A stretch of DNA of 64,000 bases, taken from assembly GCA_017527075.1 (NCBI GenBank), contig JAFXQM010000005.1, forward strand, positions 62,001 through 126,000. Reading direction: 5' to 3'. Origin of the DNA: Selenomonadaceae bacterium. GTDB lineage: Bacteria; Bacillota; Negativicutes; Selenomonadales; Selenomonadaceae. Under the pieces are notes generated by a model. That model was given only the letters and a program-made list of their open reading frames with translations, was not told the DNA's origin and did not search any database. This document shows, piece after piece, positions 1 through 10,648 of this stretch (position 1 is its first letter; every line of letters starts with the position of its first letter). A program made the position numbers and the translations under genes.

Positions 1-2
1 AT

Positions 3-200
3 TTTTGGAAGGCGGCGGCGATTCTCTCAGGCGTTGGGATTTATATCGCCGCCGTAATTTTTATTTGTCTTTACTTGGGCGGGCTCGTCGACGATTATTT
101 TGAACTCGGCGGCAAAGGACGGCTCGTCGGAATAATTCTCGGCTTCCCGCTCGCCGCTTACTCGGTTTATCGTCAGCTCAAACATCACGGCTTCGTTTGA
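3..200 (+). CDS. AtpZ/AtpI-like membrane protein, 3' part only
   Basis: The first 66 codons of the window read through to a TGA at 198-200; the 5' end lies outside. The peptide has two hydrophobic segments separated by a short polar turn (GGLVDDYF), followed by a second helix and a basic tail (YRQLKHH). This resembles the small AtpZ/AtpI-type proteins usually encoded just before the F1Fo ATP synthase genes, which help assemble the c-ring or transport Mg2+. The atp operon itself is not in this window. The family call rests on the two-helix hairpin and GG(x)DD motif only. Confidence 0.6.
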   Translation, partial: FWKAAAILSGVGIYIAAVIFICLYLGGLVDDYFELGGKGRLVGIILGFPLAAYSVYRQLKHHGFV

Positions 201-209
201 GTTAAGGAA

Positions 210-249
210 CAAGGAACAAGTTCAACTCCTAATTCCTAACTCCTAACTG
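210..249. repeat. short tandem repeats (AAGGAAC and TAACTCC heptamers)
   Basis: The short gap before the glycosidase gene is filled by two copies of an AAGGAACAAG-type unit and then about three imperfect copies of a TAACTCC heptamer. The same heptamer recurs at 13010-13035, 40908-40925, 41735-41757, 42870-42899 and, inverted, near 51076-51108. No promoter can be recognised in this gap. Confidence 0.7.
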
Positions 250-266
250 AACAAAGGAGGAATTTT

Positions 267-1814
267 ATGTCAGAAGAAACTTTGGACTTCAAAACATTTT
301 CGCAGGTGACGGACGCCCGCTGGTATCCGCGCTATCACCTCGCCGCGCCCTTCGGCTGGTGCAACGACCCGAACGGCATGTGCTTCTACAAAGGGCAATA
401 TCATTTTTTCTATCAGCATTATCCTTTCGCGCCGCAGTGGGGTCCCATGCATTGGGGGCACGCCGTCAGCGACGACCTCGCCTACTGGAAACATTTGCCC
501 ATTGCCCTCAAACCCGACGCGCCTTATGAAACGGGCGGCGGATGTTTTTCGGGTTCGGCAATCGAAAAGGACGGCAAACTTTATCTTATGTACACCGGTC
601 ATATCAGCGCGACGCCTGAGGAAGAGGCCGCGATTGGTTACGGGCATATCGAATTCCAGTGCCTTGCTTCTTCGGAAGACGGCATTCACTTTGAAAAATC
701 CGAGAGGAATCCGGTTATCGAAGACATTGACGTTGAGAACAAAGACGTTTTTATCAATGACATTCGCGACCCGAAAGTTTGGGAGCACAACGGAAAATAT
801 TATGCCGTGCTCGGCTCGCGCACGCCCGACATGGCGAACGGACAAATCCTTTTGTTCGTGTCGAAAGATTTGACCACTTCTTGGAGATTCAAAGCCATTT
901 CCGCGCGCAGTGAAGGAAATCTGGGCGGCATGTGGGAGTGCCCGAACTTCGCGGAGATTGACGGGCAAGATGTGCTGGTTTTCTCGCCGATGGATTTGAG
1001 AACCGACGACGGAACGTTTTATCACGACAAAGCGGCGGGCGTTCTTATCGGCAAGCTCAGTTACAAGACGGGAATTTTTAAGCACGGCGACTTCCAATAT
1101 CTTGACCGCGGCTTCGACTTTTACGCGCCGCAAGTCATGCAGACGCCCGACGGCCGCACGGTTATGATTGGCTGGCTGGACATGTGGAACGTCGACATGC
1201 ACGAGGCCAAAGACGGCTGGGCGGGGCAAATGACTGTGCCGCGTGAACTCCACGTTCGCGACGGAAAAATTTTCTCCACGCCCGTCAAGGAACTGGAGAA
1301 GCTGCGCAAGTGGAAGCCGATAACTTTCGGAAACGTTGTGATTGACGAGGCGACGACCTTCGATGGAGTGGCGGGCGAGGCTTACGAACTTGTCCTGACG
1401 ATTGACGCGGCGAAGTCGCAGAAATTTTCTATCGCCCTGCGCGCCTCCGACATTGAGCAGACCGTTTTGACTTACAATGCGAACGGCACATTTAAACTTG
1501 ACCGCACGGGCGCGGGCGAAGTCATCAACGGAATAACTTCTGTCCGCGAGATTCAGATTGAGCCGACCGAAAAACTCAAGCTCCACATTTTTGTCGACCG
1601 CTCAAGCGTGGAAGTGTTCATCAACGACGGCGCGGAAGTCCTCTCGGCGAGAATTTATCCGAAGCGCACCTCGCAGAAAATTATCTTCACGCCCGAAAAC
1701 GAAACGCTCGTGATTGATTCGCTGGAGTATTACAAACTCGACTTCGGCTTGCCGCACCCGCACATCAAAGATACGCCTGAAGATTTGACGAAAAAATTTC
1801 CGTTCCTCAAATAA
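267..1814 (+). CDS. scrB: glycoside hydrolase family 32 (sucrose-6-phosphate hydrolase / beta-fructofuranosidase)
   Basis: This 515-residue protein cleaves terminal beta-fructosides such as sucrose-6-phosphate. All three GH32 signature regions are present: WCNDPNG near residue 31 (the nucleophile Asp), IRDPKVW near residue 165 (transition-state Asp), and MWECPNF near residue 220 (the acid/base Glu). A beta-sandwich C-terminal domain follows, with the typical HIFVDRSSVEVFINDG segment. There is no signal peptide, so the enzyme is cytoplasmic and probably acts on sugar imported by a PTS. The start is fixed by an AAAGGAGG site about 6 nt upstream. No PTS gene is adjacent. The exact substrate (sucrose-6-P or short fructans) cannot be told from sequence. 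Confidence 0.92.
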   Translation: MSEETLDFKTFSQVTDARWYPRYHLAAPFGWCNDPNGMCFYKGQYHFFYQHYPFAPQWGPMHWGHAVSDDLAYWKHLPIALKPDAPYETGGGCFSGSAIEKDGKLYLMYTGHISATPEEEAAIGYGHIEFQCLASSEDGIHFEKSERNPVIEDIDVENKDVFINDIRDPKVWEHNGKYYAVLGSRTPDMANGQILLFVSKDLTTSWRFKAISARSEGNLGGMWECPNFAEIDGQDVLVFSPMDLRTDDGTFYHDKAAGVLIGKLSYKTGIFKHGDFQYLDRGFDFYAPQVMQTPDGRTVMIGWLDMWNVDMHEAKDGWAGQMTVPRELHVRDGKIFSTPVKELEKLRKWKPITFGNVVIDEATTFDGVAGEAYELVLTIDAAKSQKFSIALRASDIEQTVLTYNANGTFKLDRTGAGEVINGITSVREIQIEPTEKLKLHIFVDRSSVEVFINDGAEVLSARIYPKRTSQKIIFTPENETLVIDSLEYYKLDFGLPHPHIKDTPEDLTKKFPFLK

Positions 1815-1830
1815 AATTTTCGGCGACAAA

Positions 1831-1870
1831 AATCCTCCAATGTCTTTCACGACGGCGGAGGATTTTTTTT
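1831..1870 (+). terminator. intrinsic terminator after scrB
   Basis: AATCCTCC at 1831-1838 pairs with GGAGGATT at 1857-1864 and runs into a T tract ending near 1870. It separates the hydrolase gene from the RTX promoter that starts 33 nt further on. Confidence 0.85.
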
Positions 1871-1902
1871 GCCCCAAATGACAAAAAAATTTTTAAAAAA
1901 GC

Positions 1903-1933
1903 TTGACAAAGTGACGTTGGGGGGGGGGATAAT
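1903..1933 (+). promoter_or_regulatory. promoter of RTX gene with poly-G tract in the spacer (putative phase-variable)
   Basis: A perfect -35 box TTGACA lies at 1903-1908 and a GATAAT -10 box at 1928-1933, giving a 19-bp spacer. Ten consecutive G (1919-1928) fill the -10-proximal half of that spacer and include the first base of the -10 box. Loss of one or two G would bring the spacing to 18 or 17 bp. Homopolymer tracts at this position are a known phase-variation device, for example at Neisseria porA and opc. Activity is inferred. Confidence 0.7.
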
Positions 1934-2032
1934 GAGTGGGCAATTATGGTTTCCTTTGGTCTTCAGCAAAAGGAGGTTTGCCCGGCAAAAATTTTGTCGC
2001 AGTCGGTTTGTTTTTGGTCAGGAGGCGATTTT

Positions 2033-3814
2033 ATGGCGAGGTTTGATAACGAAAAGTCCAACACTCTGGTTTCAGGCACGAGCGGCGACGATTACATTTA
2101 CAACAGCGGCTCGAAGGTCACGATTAATGCTGCAAACGGCGATGATACCGTTAATAACTATGGTTATTATGATTATGGCGATTCAGTCCAAATCTACACC
2201 GGCGACGGCAAAGATTCCGTTTATAATCAGGAGGGCAAATCCGTCACGATAGAAACCGGCGACGGCAACGATACCGTTTATAATCAAAGTGGCAATTCGG
2301 CCTCAATCAACAGCGGCGCGGGCAACGATTCCATTCGCAGCAGTGGCAGTAAGGCTGTGATATATGGCGGCGCGGGCAACGACACGATTAACAATTTCAG
2401 CAAGTCAGCCACGATAAATGCGGGCAAGGGCAATGACTTAATCACTTTGGGCTCCTCTGCCTCCGAAAACGTGATTATTTACAATGAGGGCGACGGCAAC
2501 GATACTGTTTACGACTTCAAAGCAGATTCGACGCTCTCAATCGCCAGCGGCACGTATTCAAGAAAGAAAAGCGGCGACGATGTCATTATCACGGTCGGCG
2601 ACGGCAAAATCACTCTGGTCGGCGCGGCAGGCAACTATTCCCTGAACATTAAGGGCACCAAGTCGGAAAACGCGCTCAAAACTGTCACGGACGCGGACGC
2701 AGCCACGGTAACTGTCGGCGCGGAAATCGTAACAATCGACGGAAGTGCTCGGACGAAGGCCGTTAAGCTCAAAGGCAATAAGCTTGCGAACTCGATAGTC
2801 GGCGGCTCAGGAAAAGATACGCTGTGGGGCGGCGTCGGCAACGATAAACTCTTCGGCAACGCAGGAAATGATTCGCTTTACGGCGGAGACGGAAAAGACA
2901 CTCTCGACGGCGGCAAGGGCAATGATGTTTTGCTCGGCGGCACCAATGATGACTCGCTTTCAGGCGGTTCGGGCGACGATACTCTCGACGGCGGCGAGGA
3001 CGACGATGTTTTGGTCGGCGGCAGCGGCAATGACAGCTTGAACGGCGGCGAAGGCAACGATACTTTGTCGGGCGACAGCGGCGACGATAAATTAATCGGC
3101 GGCGAGGGCAATGACTCACTCAGCGGCGGACAAGGCGACGACACCATCTCCGGCGGCGATGACAACGATATTTTGTTCGGCGGCAAAGGTTACGACAGCT
3201 TGAGCGGCGGCGACGGCGACGACACGATTGGCGGCGACGATGATGATGATACAGTGCTCGGCGGCGCAGGAAATGATTCGCTCAGCGGCGACAAAGGCAA
3301 TGATTATCTCGTCGGTGCTGCAGGTGATGATAATTTGCTCGGAGGCGCGGGCAACGATACGCTCGACGGCGGCAAGGGCAATGATAAGCTCACGGGCAGC
3401 ACAGGCAATGACTCACTCGACGGCGGTGCGGGCAACGATACGCTCGACGGCGGCGCGGACAGCGATAAATTGTACGGCGGCAAGGGCAATGACTGCATAA
3501 AAGGCGGCACCGGCAAAGATTCAATTTTTGGCGGCGCAGGAAACGATTCGCTCTGGGGAGACGACGGAAAAGACACGTTCTTTTATGCAAAGGGCGACGG
3601 CAAGGACATTATCTTCGGCTTTGAAAACGATGACACGCTCACACTCGACGGGATAACGTTCAAAACGAGCATGGCGACTTACGACAAGTCCAAAGAAACG
3701 CTCACGCTCAATTTCAGCGGCGGCTCCGTGACTTTGAAAGAATTCACCGCCTCGACCTTCCACATTAACGACGATGCCTACAAAATCAACGGCACAAGTA
3801 TCACAAGAAAATAA
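2033..3814 (+). CDS. RTX-type calcium-binding repeat protein, probably secreted
   Basis: This 593-residue protein consists largely of glycine/aspartate-rich repeats. The N-terminal third has loose repeats of the form GDGNDTVYN. From about residue 255 to 510 there are roughly two dozen canonical RTX nonapeptides (GGxGxDxLx, such as [10 protein letters not shown]), which fold into calcium-filled beta-rolls. The C-terminal segment ([18 protein letters not shown] onward) resembles the terminal domain of RTX proteins that carries the type I secretion signal. There is no N-terminal signal peptide and no recognisable enzymatic domain, so an adhesin or surface-layer role is possible but unproven. ATG at 2033 is preferred over an in-frame ATG at 1946 because AGGAGG at 2020-2025 precedes it. 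No type I exporter is encoded nearby. The upstream promoter looks slippage-prone. Confidence 0.85.
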   Translation: MARFDNEKSNTLVSGTSGDDYIYNSGSKVTINAANGDDTVNNYGYYDYGDSVQIYTGDGKDSVYNQEGKSVTIETGDGNDTVYNQSGNSASINSGAGNDSIRSSGSKAVIYGGAGNDTINNFSKSATINAGKGNDLITLGSSASENVIIYNEGDGNDTVYDFKADSTLSIASGTYSRKKSGDDVIITVGDGKITLVGAAGNYSLNIKGTKSENALKTVTDADAATVTVGAEIVTIDGSARTKAVKLKGNKLANSIVGGSGKDTLWGGVGNDKLFGNAGNDSLYGGDGKDTLDGGKGNDVLLGGTNDDSLSGGSGDDTLDGGEDDDVLVGGSGNDSLNGGEGNDTLSGDSGDDKLIGGEGNDSLSGGQGDDTISGGDDNDILFGGKGYDSLSGGDGDDTIGGDDDDDTVLGGAGNDSLSGDKGNDYLVGAAGDDNLLGGAGNDTLDGGKGNDKLTGSTGNDSLDGGAGNDTLDGGADSDKLYGGKGNDCIKGGTGKDSIFGGAGNDSLWGDDGKDTFFYAKGDGKDIIFGFENDDTLTLDGITFKTSMATYDKSKETLTLNFSGGSVTLKEFTASTFHINDDAYKINGTSITRK

Positions 3815-3835
3815 TCGGCTCGGAAAATAAAAAAA

Positions 3836-3867
3836 CCTCCGCAAGAATTTTTCGCGGAGGTAATTTT
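3836..3867. terminator. bidirectional terminator between convergent genes
   Basis: CCTCCGC (3836-3842) pairs with GCGGAGG (3854-3860), with an A tract on the left and a T tract on the right. It can therefore terminate both the RTX gene and the convergent DUF4127 gene. Confidence 0.85.
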
Positions 3868-3870
3868 TTT

Positions 3871-5445
3871 TTACTTCAGCTCGAAGCGCGGCGAACACTC
3901 AAAAGTTCTCAGCCACGGCAGAGTGAATTTTAAATTCTCCAGCCGCCAATGATTCGGCAAATGCAAATGCTCGGCGACAAGTGCAAGCATTCGTTCGTTC
4001 AAAATTTTTTCCAGCGGCGGAACTTTTTCTTTCAGGTCCAGAGGATTTCCCTCGCCCGCAATGCCGTAACTCGCGCCGACAATTTCTTGGCGAACAATCG
4101 ATTGATAAAGCCAGTCGTCAAGGTAACGCGTGATTAAAAGTTCGCCGATGTCTTTCTCGCCCATGAACTTGGTGAGCACGCCCGAACCGATTAAAAAGCC
4201 CGTGGAGTTCGTCGCGGTGCTCCAGCCGCCGTAAGCCCGAATCTTGAACTGCAAATCGTTTTTCTCCAGCCGGTTCATCAAAGCTCTGTCCGCGCCGTTG
4301 GCGAAGGAAACGTCAGCCACTGCGACGGGATAATTTTTCGCCGTGAAGTCTTCGACAATCTTCAGGAAAGTTTTCAGGTCGCCGCGCTCTTTGATTTTAT
4401 TTTTGTCGGAGGATGCCTCAAAAGTTTTTCCGTCCCTGCGAGTGTTGACGGCCAGGACGAGGTCGGCGCGTTCGTGAGCAGGAATCCTCAGCCCGCCCGC
4501 CGCGATAATCGCCGCGTCAATCGAAACGCCCAGCGGCTCGTTGCAGTAGCTCGGAAAAGTTTCGGCACCCTTGCCCGCGTTGTATTCGACGGAAACGAAC
4601 GGGCGGTGGTCGCGGTCACGATTGATGGCGCGCGCAATCATCAACATTCCCAGCTCGTCCGTGCCCGACGTGACTTGCAAGACGGTCTTGCCCATGTCCG
4701 CGGCGAGGGCGGTCAAGTGTCGGCTCTCTTTGTGCGTCTGCGAGTACATCGCGCTGTCGTCGCAGCCGAGAAGAAAGTAATCGAAGACACCTTCGCGCGT
4801 GTAATCGATGAGGAGTTTGTTGGCGTCAAAATTTTTTGCGCGGCGCATGAACCAATCGTCGAGATATTCGGCGGGAATTTCTTTTTTCAAAGCGTCGAGT
4901 TGCTTTTGTTCCTTGCGAGAAAGTTTTTCCGTTTCCTGCTTGTCGAGGAGCGCGGTGTACCGGAAAATTTTTGCGCCGTGCGTGTAATAATATTCGGGCT
5001 CGGCACTGGCATGGCTTCCCGAACGCGGCGTGCGCATAATCGTTCCGAGTGCGTAAATCGTCAGGTGCGGAAATTTTTTATGGAAAGCTTTGAATCGTTG
5101 CGCGCGTTCCAAAATTTTTTCGGCGGGCAGTTCGTGCATGCGCGAGGCAACGAGGCTGCCGTAAATGAGCGCGTCGGTCGACAGGACGGCGTAATCGGCT
5201 TGCGCGGAATTTTCTTCGAGCCACTGCCAAATTTTTTCGGGGTCGCCGCCGAATTTTTTTGAGCCGAGAATTTCTTCGGGCGGCGTCAAAATTTCGTAAT
5301 CGAGATTCTCCGCCACCTGCACCACTTGAAATAAATTGACGGGGCGATTGTCTATCGGCACGTAAATAATTTTTTTGCTCTGCGCGGCGGCCGTCGACGA
5401 CGCGAACATCATCAACGCCAGCAGCAGAAAAAATATTTGTCTCAA
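3871..5445 (-). CDS. DUF4127 family protein with signal peptide
   Basis: This 524-residue protein of unknown function matches the DUF4127 family: it opens with YVPIDNRPVN, has a GSLVASRMHE segment, and keeps a DDSAMYSQTH motif in mid-protein. The start is placed at a TTG (5443-5445) because AGGAGGAAAA sits directly upstream and the peptide then begins MRQIFFLLLALMMFA, a clear Sec signal ending near AAAQ. A longer in-frame reading to 5562 lacks a ribosome site. The protein is probably periplasmic or anchored. DUF4127 proteins often sit near sugar-related genes, but nothing here fixes a substrate. Confidence 0.82.
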   Translation of the reverse strand: MRQIFFLLLALMMFASSTAAAQSKKIIYVPIDNRPVNLFQVVQVAENLDYEILTPPEEILGSKKFGGDPEKIWQWLEENSAQADYAVLSTDALIYGSLVASRMHELPAEKILERAQRFKAFHKKFPHLTIYALGTIMRTPRSGSHASAEPEYYYTHGAKIFRYTALLDKQETEKLSRKEQKQLDALKKEIPAEYLDDWFMRRAKNFDANKLLIDYTREGVFDYFLLGCDDSAMYSQTHKESRHLTALAADMGKTVLQVTSGTDELGMLMIARAINRDRDHRPFVSVEYNAGKGAETFPSYCNEPLGVSIDAAIIAAGGLRIPAHERADLVLAVNTRRDGKTFEASSDKNKIKERGDLKTFLKIVEDFTAKNYPVAVADVSFANGADRALMNRLEKNDLQFKIRAYGGWSTATNSTGFLIGSGVLTKFMGEKDIGELLITRYLDDWLYQSIVRQEIVGASYGIAGEGNPLDLKEKVPPLEKILNERMLALVAEHLHLPNHWRLENLKFTLPWLRTFECSPRFELK

Positions 5446-5618
5446 GATTTTTTTCCTCCTTGGAAAATTTTTCCCGCATTGTATCAAAAATTTTTCCGCA
5501 AAACCAGAGGCGTTATCGTGAAATAAATGCGTCCTATGTTGCAGGAAATACCCAAGAGGCAACGAAATATTTTCGCGAAATGATTTATGTTTTTTCTTTT
5601 TAGGAGAGGTGAGTTTTT

Positions 5619-6959
5619 ATGGAAATGCTCTTGGGATTCCTGGTGCTGCTGGCGTGCTTGCTCGTCGGCGTGCGCCACGGCGGTATTGGGCTGGCCGTCA
5701 TCAGCGGCATTGGTCTCGTAATTTTTACATTCGTATTCGGCTACAAGCCCGGCACTCCGCCTATCGATGTCATGCTGACGATCTTGGCGGTCGTCACCTG
5801 CGCGGGCTTCCTGCAAACTTCGGGCGGCTTAACGGTCATGCTCAAGTACGCGGAACAATTTCTGCGCAACAACCCCAAACACGTCACGATTCTCGCGCCG
5901 CTGACGACGTGGTTTCTGACGGTTTTGTGCGGCACGGGTCACGTCGTCTACACGATGTTCCCGATTATCTACGACATTGCGATTAAGCAAAACATTCGCC
6001 CCGAACGCCCGATGGCAGTCGCGTCGGTCGCCTCGCAGATGGGCATTTGCGCGTCGCCGGTGTCGGTCGCTATCGTCTCAATCGTCGGCTTCATGGCAAC
6101 GGCGGGTCACAATTATTCCGTCCTCCAACTTTTGGCGGTTGCCATGCCGGCAACGGGGCTCGGCGTTCTCTTCGCGGCTTTGTGGAGTTACAAACGCGGC
6201 AAAGACCTCGACAAGGACGAACGCTTCCAAGAATTTATCAAAGACCCCGAAAACAAAGCTTACGTCTACGGCGACAGCGAATCGCTCATGGGCAAGGAGC
6301 TTCCGAAGAGTTACTATCACGCGATGTACATTTTCTTCCTCGGCATTATCGTTATCGCTGTCCTCGGCAACTTCTCCGAACTCCTGCCGCATTTCCCGAA
6401 CGCCAAGGGTGACATGAAACCCATTTCCATGACGGCGGTTATCCAGATGGTTATGTTGCTCGTCGCCGCCGCGATTCTGTTCGTCTGCAAAGTCAAGGCA
6501 AAGGACGTCGGCAACAGCCAGGTTTTCAAATCGGGTATCGTCGCGCTCGTGTCGGTCTACGGCGTCGCATGGATGGCAAACACTTTCTTCAGCGCGCACA
6601 TGGCTTTCCTGCGTGATTTCCTCGGCAACGCTGTCGCCACTTATCCTTGGGCGTTCGCGATTATCGCGTTCCTCACGTCCAAGCTCGTCAACTCTCAGGC
6701 GGCGGCTATCGCTATCGTCTTCCCCATGGCGTTGAGCGTCGGCATGGACCCCGTTATCATCATGTCGTTCATCAGCGCGTGTTACGGTTACTTCTTCCTG
6801 CCGACTTATCCTTCTGACCTGGCGTGTATCGGCTTCGACCGCTCGGGCACCACGCGTATCGGCAAATACATTTTGAATCACTCGTTCATGATTCCCGGTC
6901 TTATCGGCGTCATAAGCGGCTGCTGCGTCGGCTTCGTCATGGCGCACATCGTTCTTTGA
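5619..6959 (+). CDS. dcuB: anaerobic C4-dicarboxylate transporter, DcuB type
   Basis: This 446-residue multi-pass membrane protein exchanges fumarate, malate or aspartate for succinate during anaerobic growth. The N-terminal half carries the Dcu family landmarks: RxGGIGL, the GKPP-like turn (GTPPIDVML), RNNPKHVTILAP, CGTGHVVYT and QNIRPERPM. The HVVYT version is typical of DcuB rather than DcuA. About eleven hydrophobic stretches can be counted. AGGAGAGG is placed well for the ATG. No fumarate reductase or sensor kinase gene is adjacent. The family call is secure; the DcuB subtype is from motif resemblance. Confidence 0.9.
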   Translation: MEMLLGFLVLLACLLVGVRHGGIGLAVISGIGLVIFTFVFGYKPGTPPIDVMLTILAVVTCAGFLQTSGGLTVMLKYAEQFLRNNPKHVTILAPLTTWFLTVLCGTGHVVYTMFPIIYDIAIKQNIRPERPMAVASVASQMGICASPVSVAIVSIVGFMATAGHNYSVLQLLAVAMPATGLGVLFAALWSYKRGKDLDKDERFQEFIKDPENKAYVYGDSESLMGKELPKSYYHAMYIFFLGIIVIAVLGNFSELLPHFPNAKGDMKPISMTAVIQMVMLLVAAAILFVCKVKAKDVGNSQVFKSGIVALVSVYGVAWMANTFFSAHMAFLRDFLGNAVATYPWAFAIIAFLTSKLVNSQAAAIAIVFPMALSVGMDPVIIMSFISACYGYFFLPTYPSDLACIGFDRSGTTRIGKYILNHSFMIPGLIGVISGCCVGFVMAHIVL

Positions 6960-6961
6960 TA

Positions 6962-7221
6962 TTCCCCTCTTAACGTAAGAGTGGAAACGCAGAAGCTGTT
7001 GTTGACTGCGGCGTTGCGCCGGTCGCGGCTATTAATCCTCTTTTGTATTTTAAATCTTCTTTTCTTTTGCTCACCCAAAAGAAAAGAAGCAAAAGAAAAG
7101 GGAGCCTCGCGGGGGCGTCGGGCGTCAGTGATTCGGAGGTTAAGGTTACCCGCAATCTGGTGTGCGCTGGACGCCGCTGTCCTGCGGCGTGTGCAGCGCG
7201 GCCGTCATCCATGACGGCCTC
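6962..7221 (+). repeat. dispersed structured repeat, copy 1
   Basis: This is a copy of an intergenic element found seven times in the window. Order of parts: a head with CTCTT/AAGAG-like pairing and ACGCAGAA; a long palindrome (TTCTTTTCTTTTG, loop CTCACC, complementary arm) near 7060-7092; a conserved GCCTCGCGGGGGCG stretch; a GC hairpin CGCCGC/GCGGCG at 7170-7188; and a terminal hairpin GGCCGTCAT/ATGACGGCC ending at 7221. Short reading frames across it are not believed to be genes. It lies between dcuB and clpB. Confidence 0.8.
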
Positions 7222-7299
7222 AAAATTCATCTCGCGTTGCAAACTAAAAAGGCGGGCTCGATTGTCGGGCTCGTCTTTTTGATTCGTGCCGCTGAAAAA

Positions 7300-7464
7300 A
7301 TTTTTCGTCTTGACGTGTCTTCTTCTTACTTTCTTTGCTTGCCCAAAGACCGAACAGCAAGGGGTTTCAATCGACTCCGGTTATCATGACATCTGAAAGC
7401 AAACCCGTTGGATGCAACGTCACGTTGCCGCGGGTGAGGCCGTCGTCCATGACGGCCTCAATTT
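7300..7464 (+). repeat. degenerate copy of the dispersed repeat
   Basis: Only parts of the element remain: CTTTGCTTGCCCAAAGA at 7332-7348 (one side of the palindrome has decayed) and the terminal hairpin GAGGCCGTCGTCC/ATGACGGCCTC ending near 7459. It follows copy 1 directly and fills the rest of the dcuB-clpB gap. Confidence 0.6.
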
Positions 7465-7495
7465 CGTGGCATAAAAATTTTTTCGCCTTGACGTA

Positions 7496-7524
7496 TTGAC
7501 TTTTTGATTTTTTGAGTTTATCAT
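7496..7524 (+). promoter_or_regulatory. clpB promoter
   Basis: TTGACT at 7496-7501 and TATCAT at 7519-7524 are separated by exactly 17 bp, about 45 nt before the clpB start. No CIRCE or CtsR-type operator could be recognised around it. Confidence 0.65.
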
Positions 7525-7568
7525 TGGCGGCGTCGAAAGGAAATGAAACGACCAAGGAGTGATAAATC

Positions 7569-10184
<2,616 letters not shown>

Positions 10185-10194
10185 AATTCGCGGC

Positions 10195-10223
10195 TTGAAA
10201 AAATTTTCACCGTGATTTATAAT
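10195..10223 (+). promoter_or_regulatory. promoter of putative antitoxin RNA, locus 1
   Basis: TTGAAA (10195-10200), a 17-bp spacer and a perfect TATAAT (10218-10223) point at the toxin gene on the other strand. Both boxes and much of the flanking sequence (CGGCTTGAAAA, CGTGATTTATAATGCG) recur at the second locus on the opposite strand (59702-59730). No protein-coding gene starts downstream of it. Confidence 0.75.
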
Positions 10224-10229
10224 GCGAAC

Positions 10230-10325
10230 GCAAGAACCAAAGAATAATCATGTAGTTCCACTGGTACTCACAGGCGCAAAAAAATCCCCCATCAGGTTCT
10301 CTGAAAACCTTTTGGGGGATTGCGT
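10230..10325 (+). ncRNA. putative antisense RNA (type I antitoxin), locus 1
   Basis: An RNA starting about 7 nt after the TATAAT at 10218-10223 would run towards the toxin gene and over its terminator hairpin. Its first 40 nt (10233-10272) resemble, in the same strand sense, the segment at 10424-10456. That segment is the complement of the toxin ribosome site and start, so the RNA would pair with the toxin mRNA both there and in the hairpin. The 3' end is uncertain because the hairpin lacks a T run in this direction. Confidence 0.6.
10278..10320 (-). terminator. terminator hairpin of toxin locus 1
   Basis: Read on the minus strand, CCCCCA and AGGTT pair with AACCT and TGGGGG around a short internal bulge, and the stem is followed by seven T. 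Nearly the same hairpin, including the AAAAGGTTTT and AGAGAACCTGATGGGGG arms, is found at 59612-59651. Confidence 0.85.
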
Positions 10326-10350
10326 CACTCAGGACGCATTGGCACCCGAA

Positions 10351-10449
10351 TCACCGACGCTTGAGCAGGAAGTCGAGCACCTTGCCTACGCCGTAACGAA
10401 TCACGGTTTCAGCCACTGTCTTTAGAAGCCAAAGAACAATCTCCACCAT
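10351..10449 (-). CDS. small hydrophobic peptide, putative Fst-like type I toxin
   Basis: A 32-residue peptide starts MVEIVLWLLKTVAETV and ends FLLKRR. The ATG at 10449 follows a strong AAAGGAGGTGAGG site, which argues for real translation. The peptide is mostly hydrophobic with a charged end, like Fst and Ldr toxins that insert into the membrane. It has its own promoter (10501-10529) and a hairpin terminator, and a convergent promoter lies beyond the hairpin. The locus at 59484-59585 has the same layout with a different peptide of 33 residues. The gene is too short for standard gene callers. Toxicity is inferred from architecture; a small membrane or signalling peptide is the alternative. 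Confidence 0.65.
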   Translation of the reverse strand: MVEIVLWLLKTVAETVIRYGVGKVLDFLLKRR

Positions 10450-10500
10450 CCTCACCTCCTTTCCGTCAGCCGGATCGGAGACCACGGCGGTGATGCGTGC

Positions 10501-10529
10501 ATTTTACAACACGCGGCGGGATTTATCAA
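10501..10529 (-). promoter_or_regulatory. promoter of toxin gene, locus 1
   Basis: On the minus strand, TTGATA (10529-10524), 17 bp and TAAAAT (10506-10501). The sequence around the -10 box (GCGTGTTGTAAAATGCA) is identical to that at the second toxin locus (59417-59433). Confidence 0.75.
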
Positions 10530-10648
10530 AGGCTCGAAAAAAATTTTCCCCGTCAAAGTCGGCGGGGATTTTTCTTTTGGAAAAAATTTTCGGCGGTCAA
10601 TGAAAATCCCCGCGCGTATGTTATAATCGTTGCGGGAGGGATTTTGTC

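Noticed and set aside
270..1586. Open frame of 438 codons on the minus strand
   Set aside because: Antisense to the GH32 gene, with arginine- and histidine-rich sequence typical of shadow frames.
2033..3814. CRISPR-like or satellite repeats
   Set aside because: The periodic GGCGGC and AACGAT pattern is a translated RTX nonapeptide repeat in an open frame with no spacer structure.
10222..10425. 67-codon plus-strand frame
   Set aside because: It covers the antisense promoter, terminator hairpin and antisense side of the small toxin gene and has no ribosome site. The convergent 32-codon frame with AAAGGAGG is the better reading.
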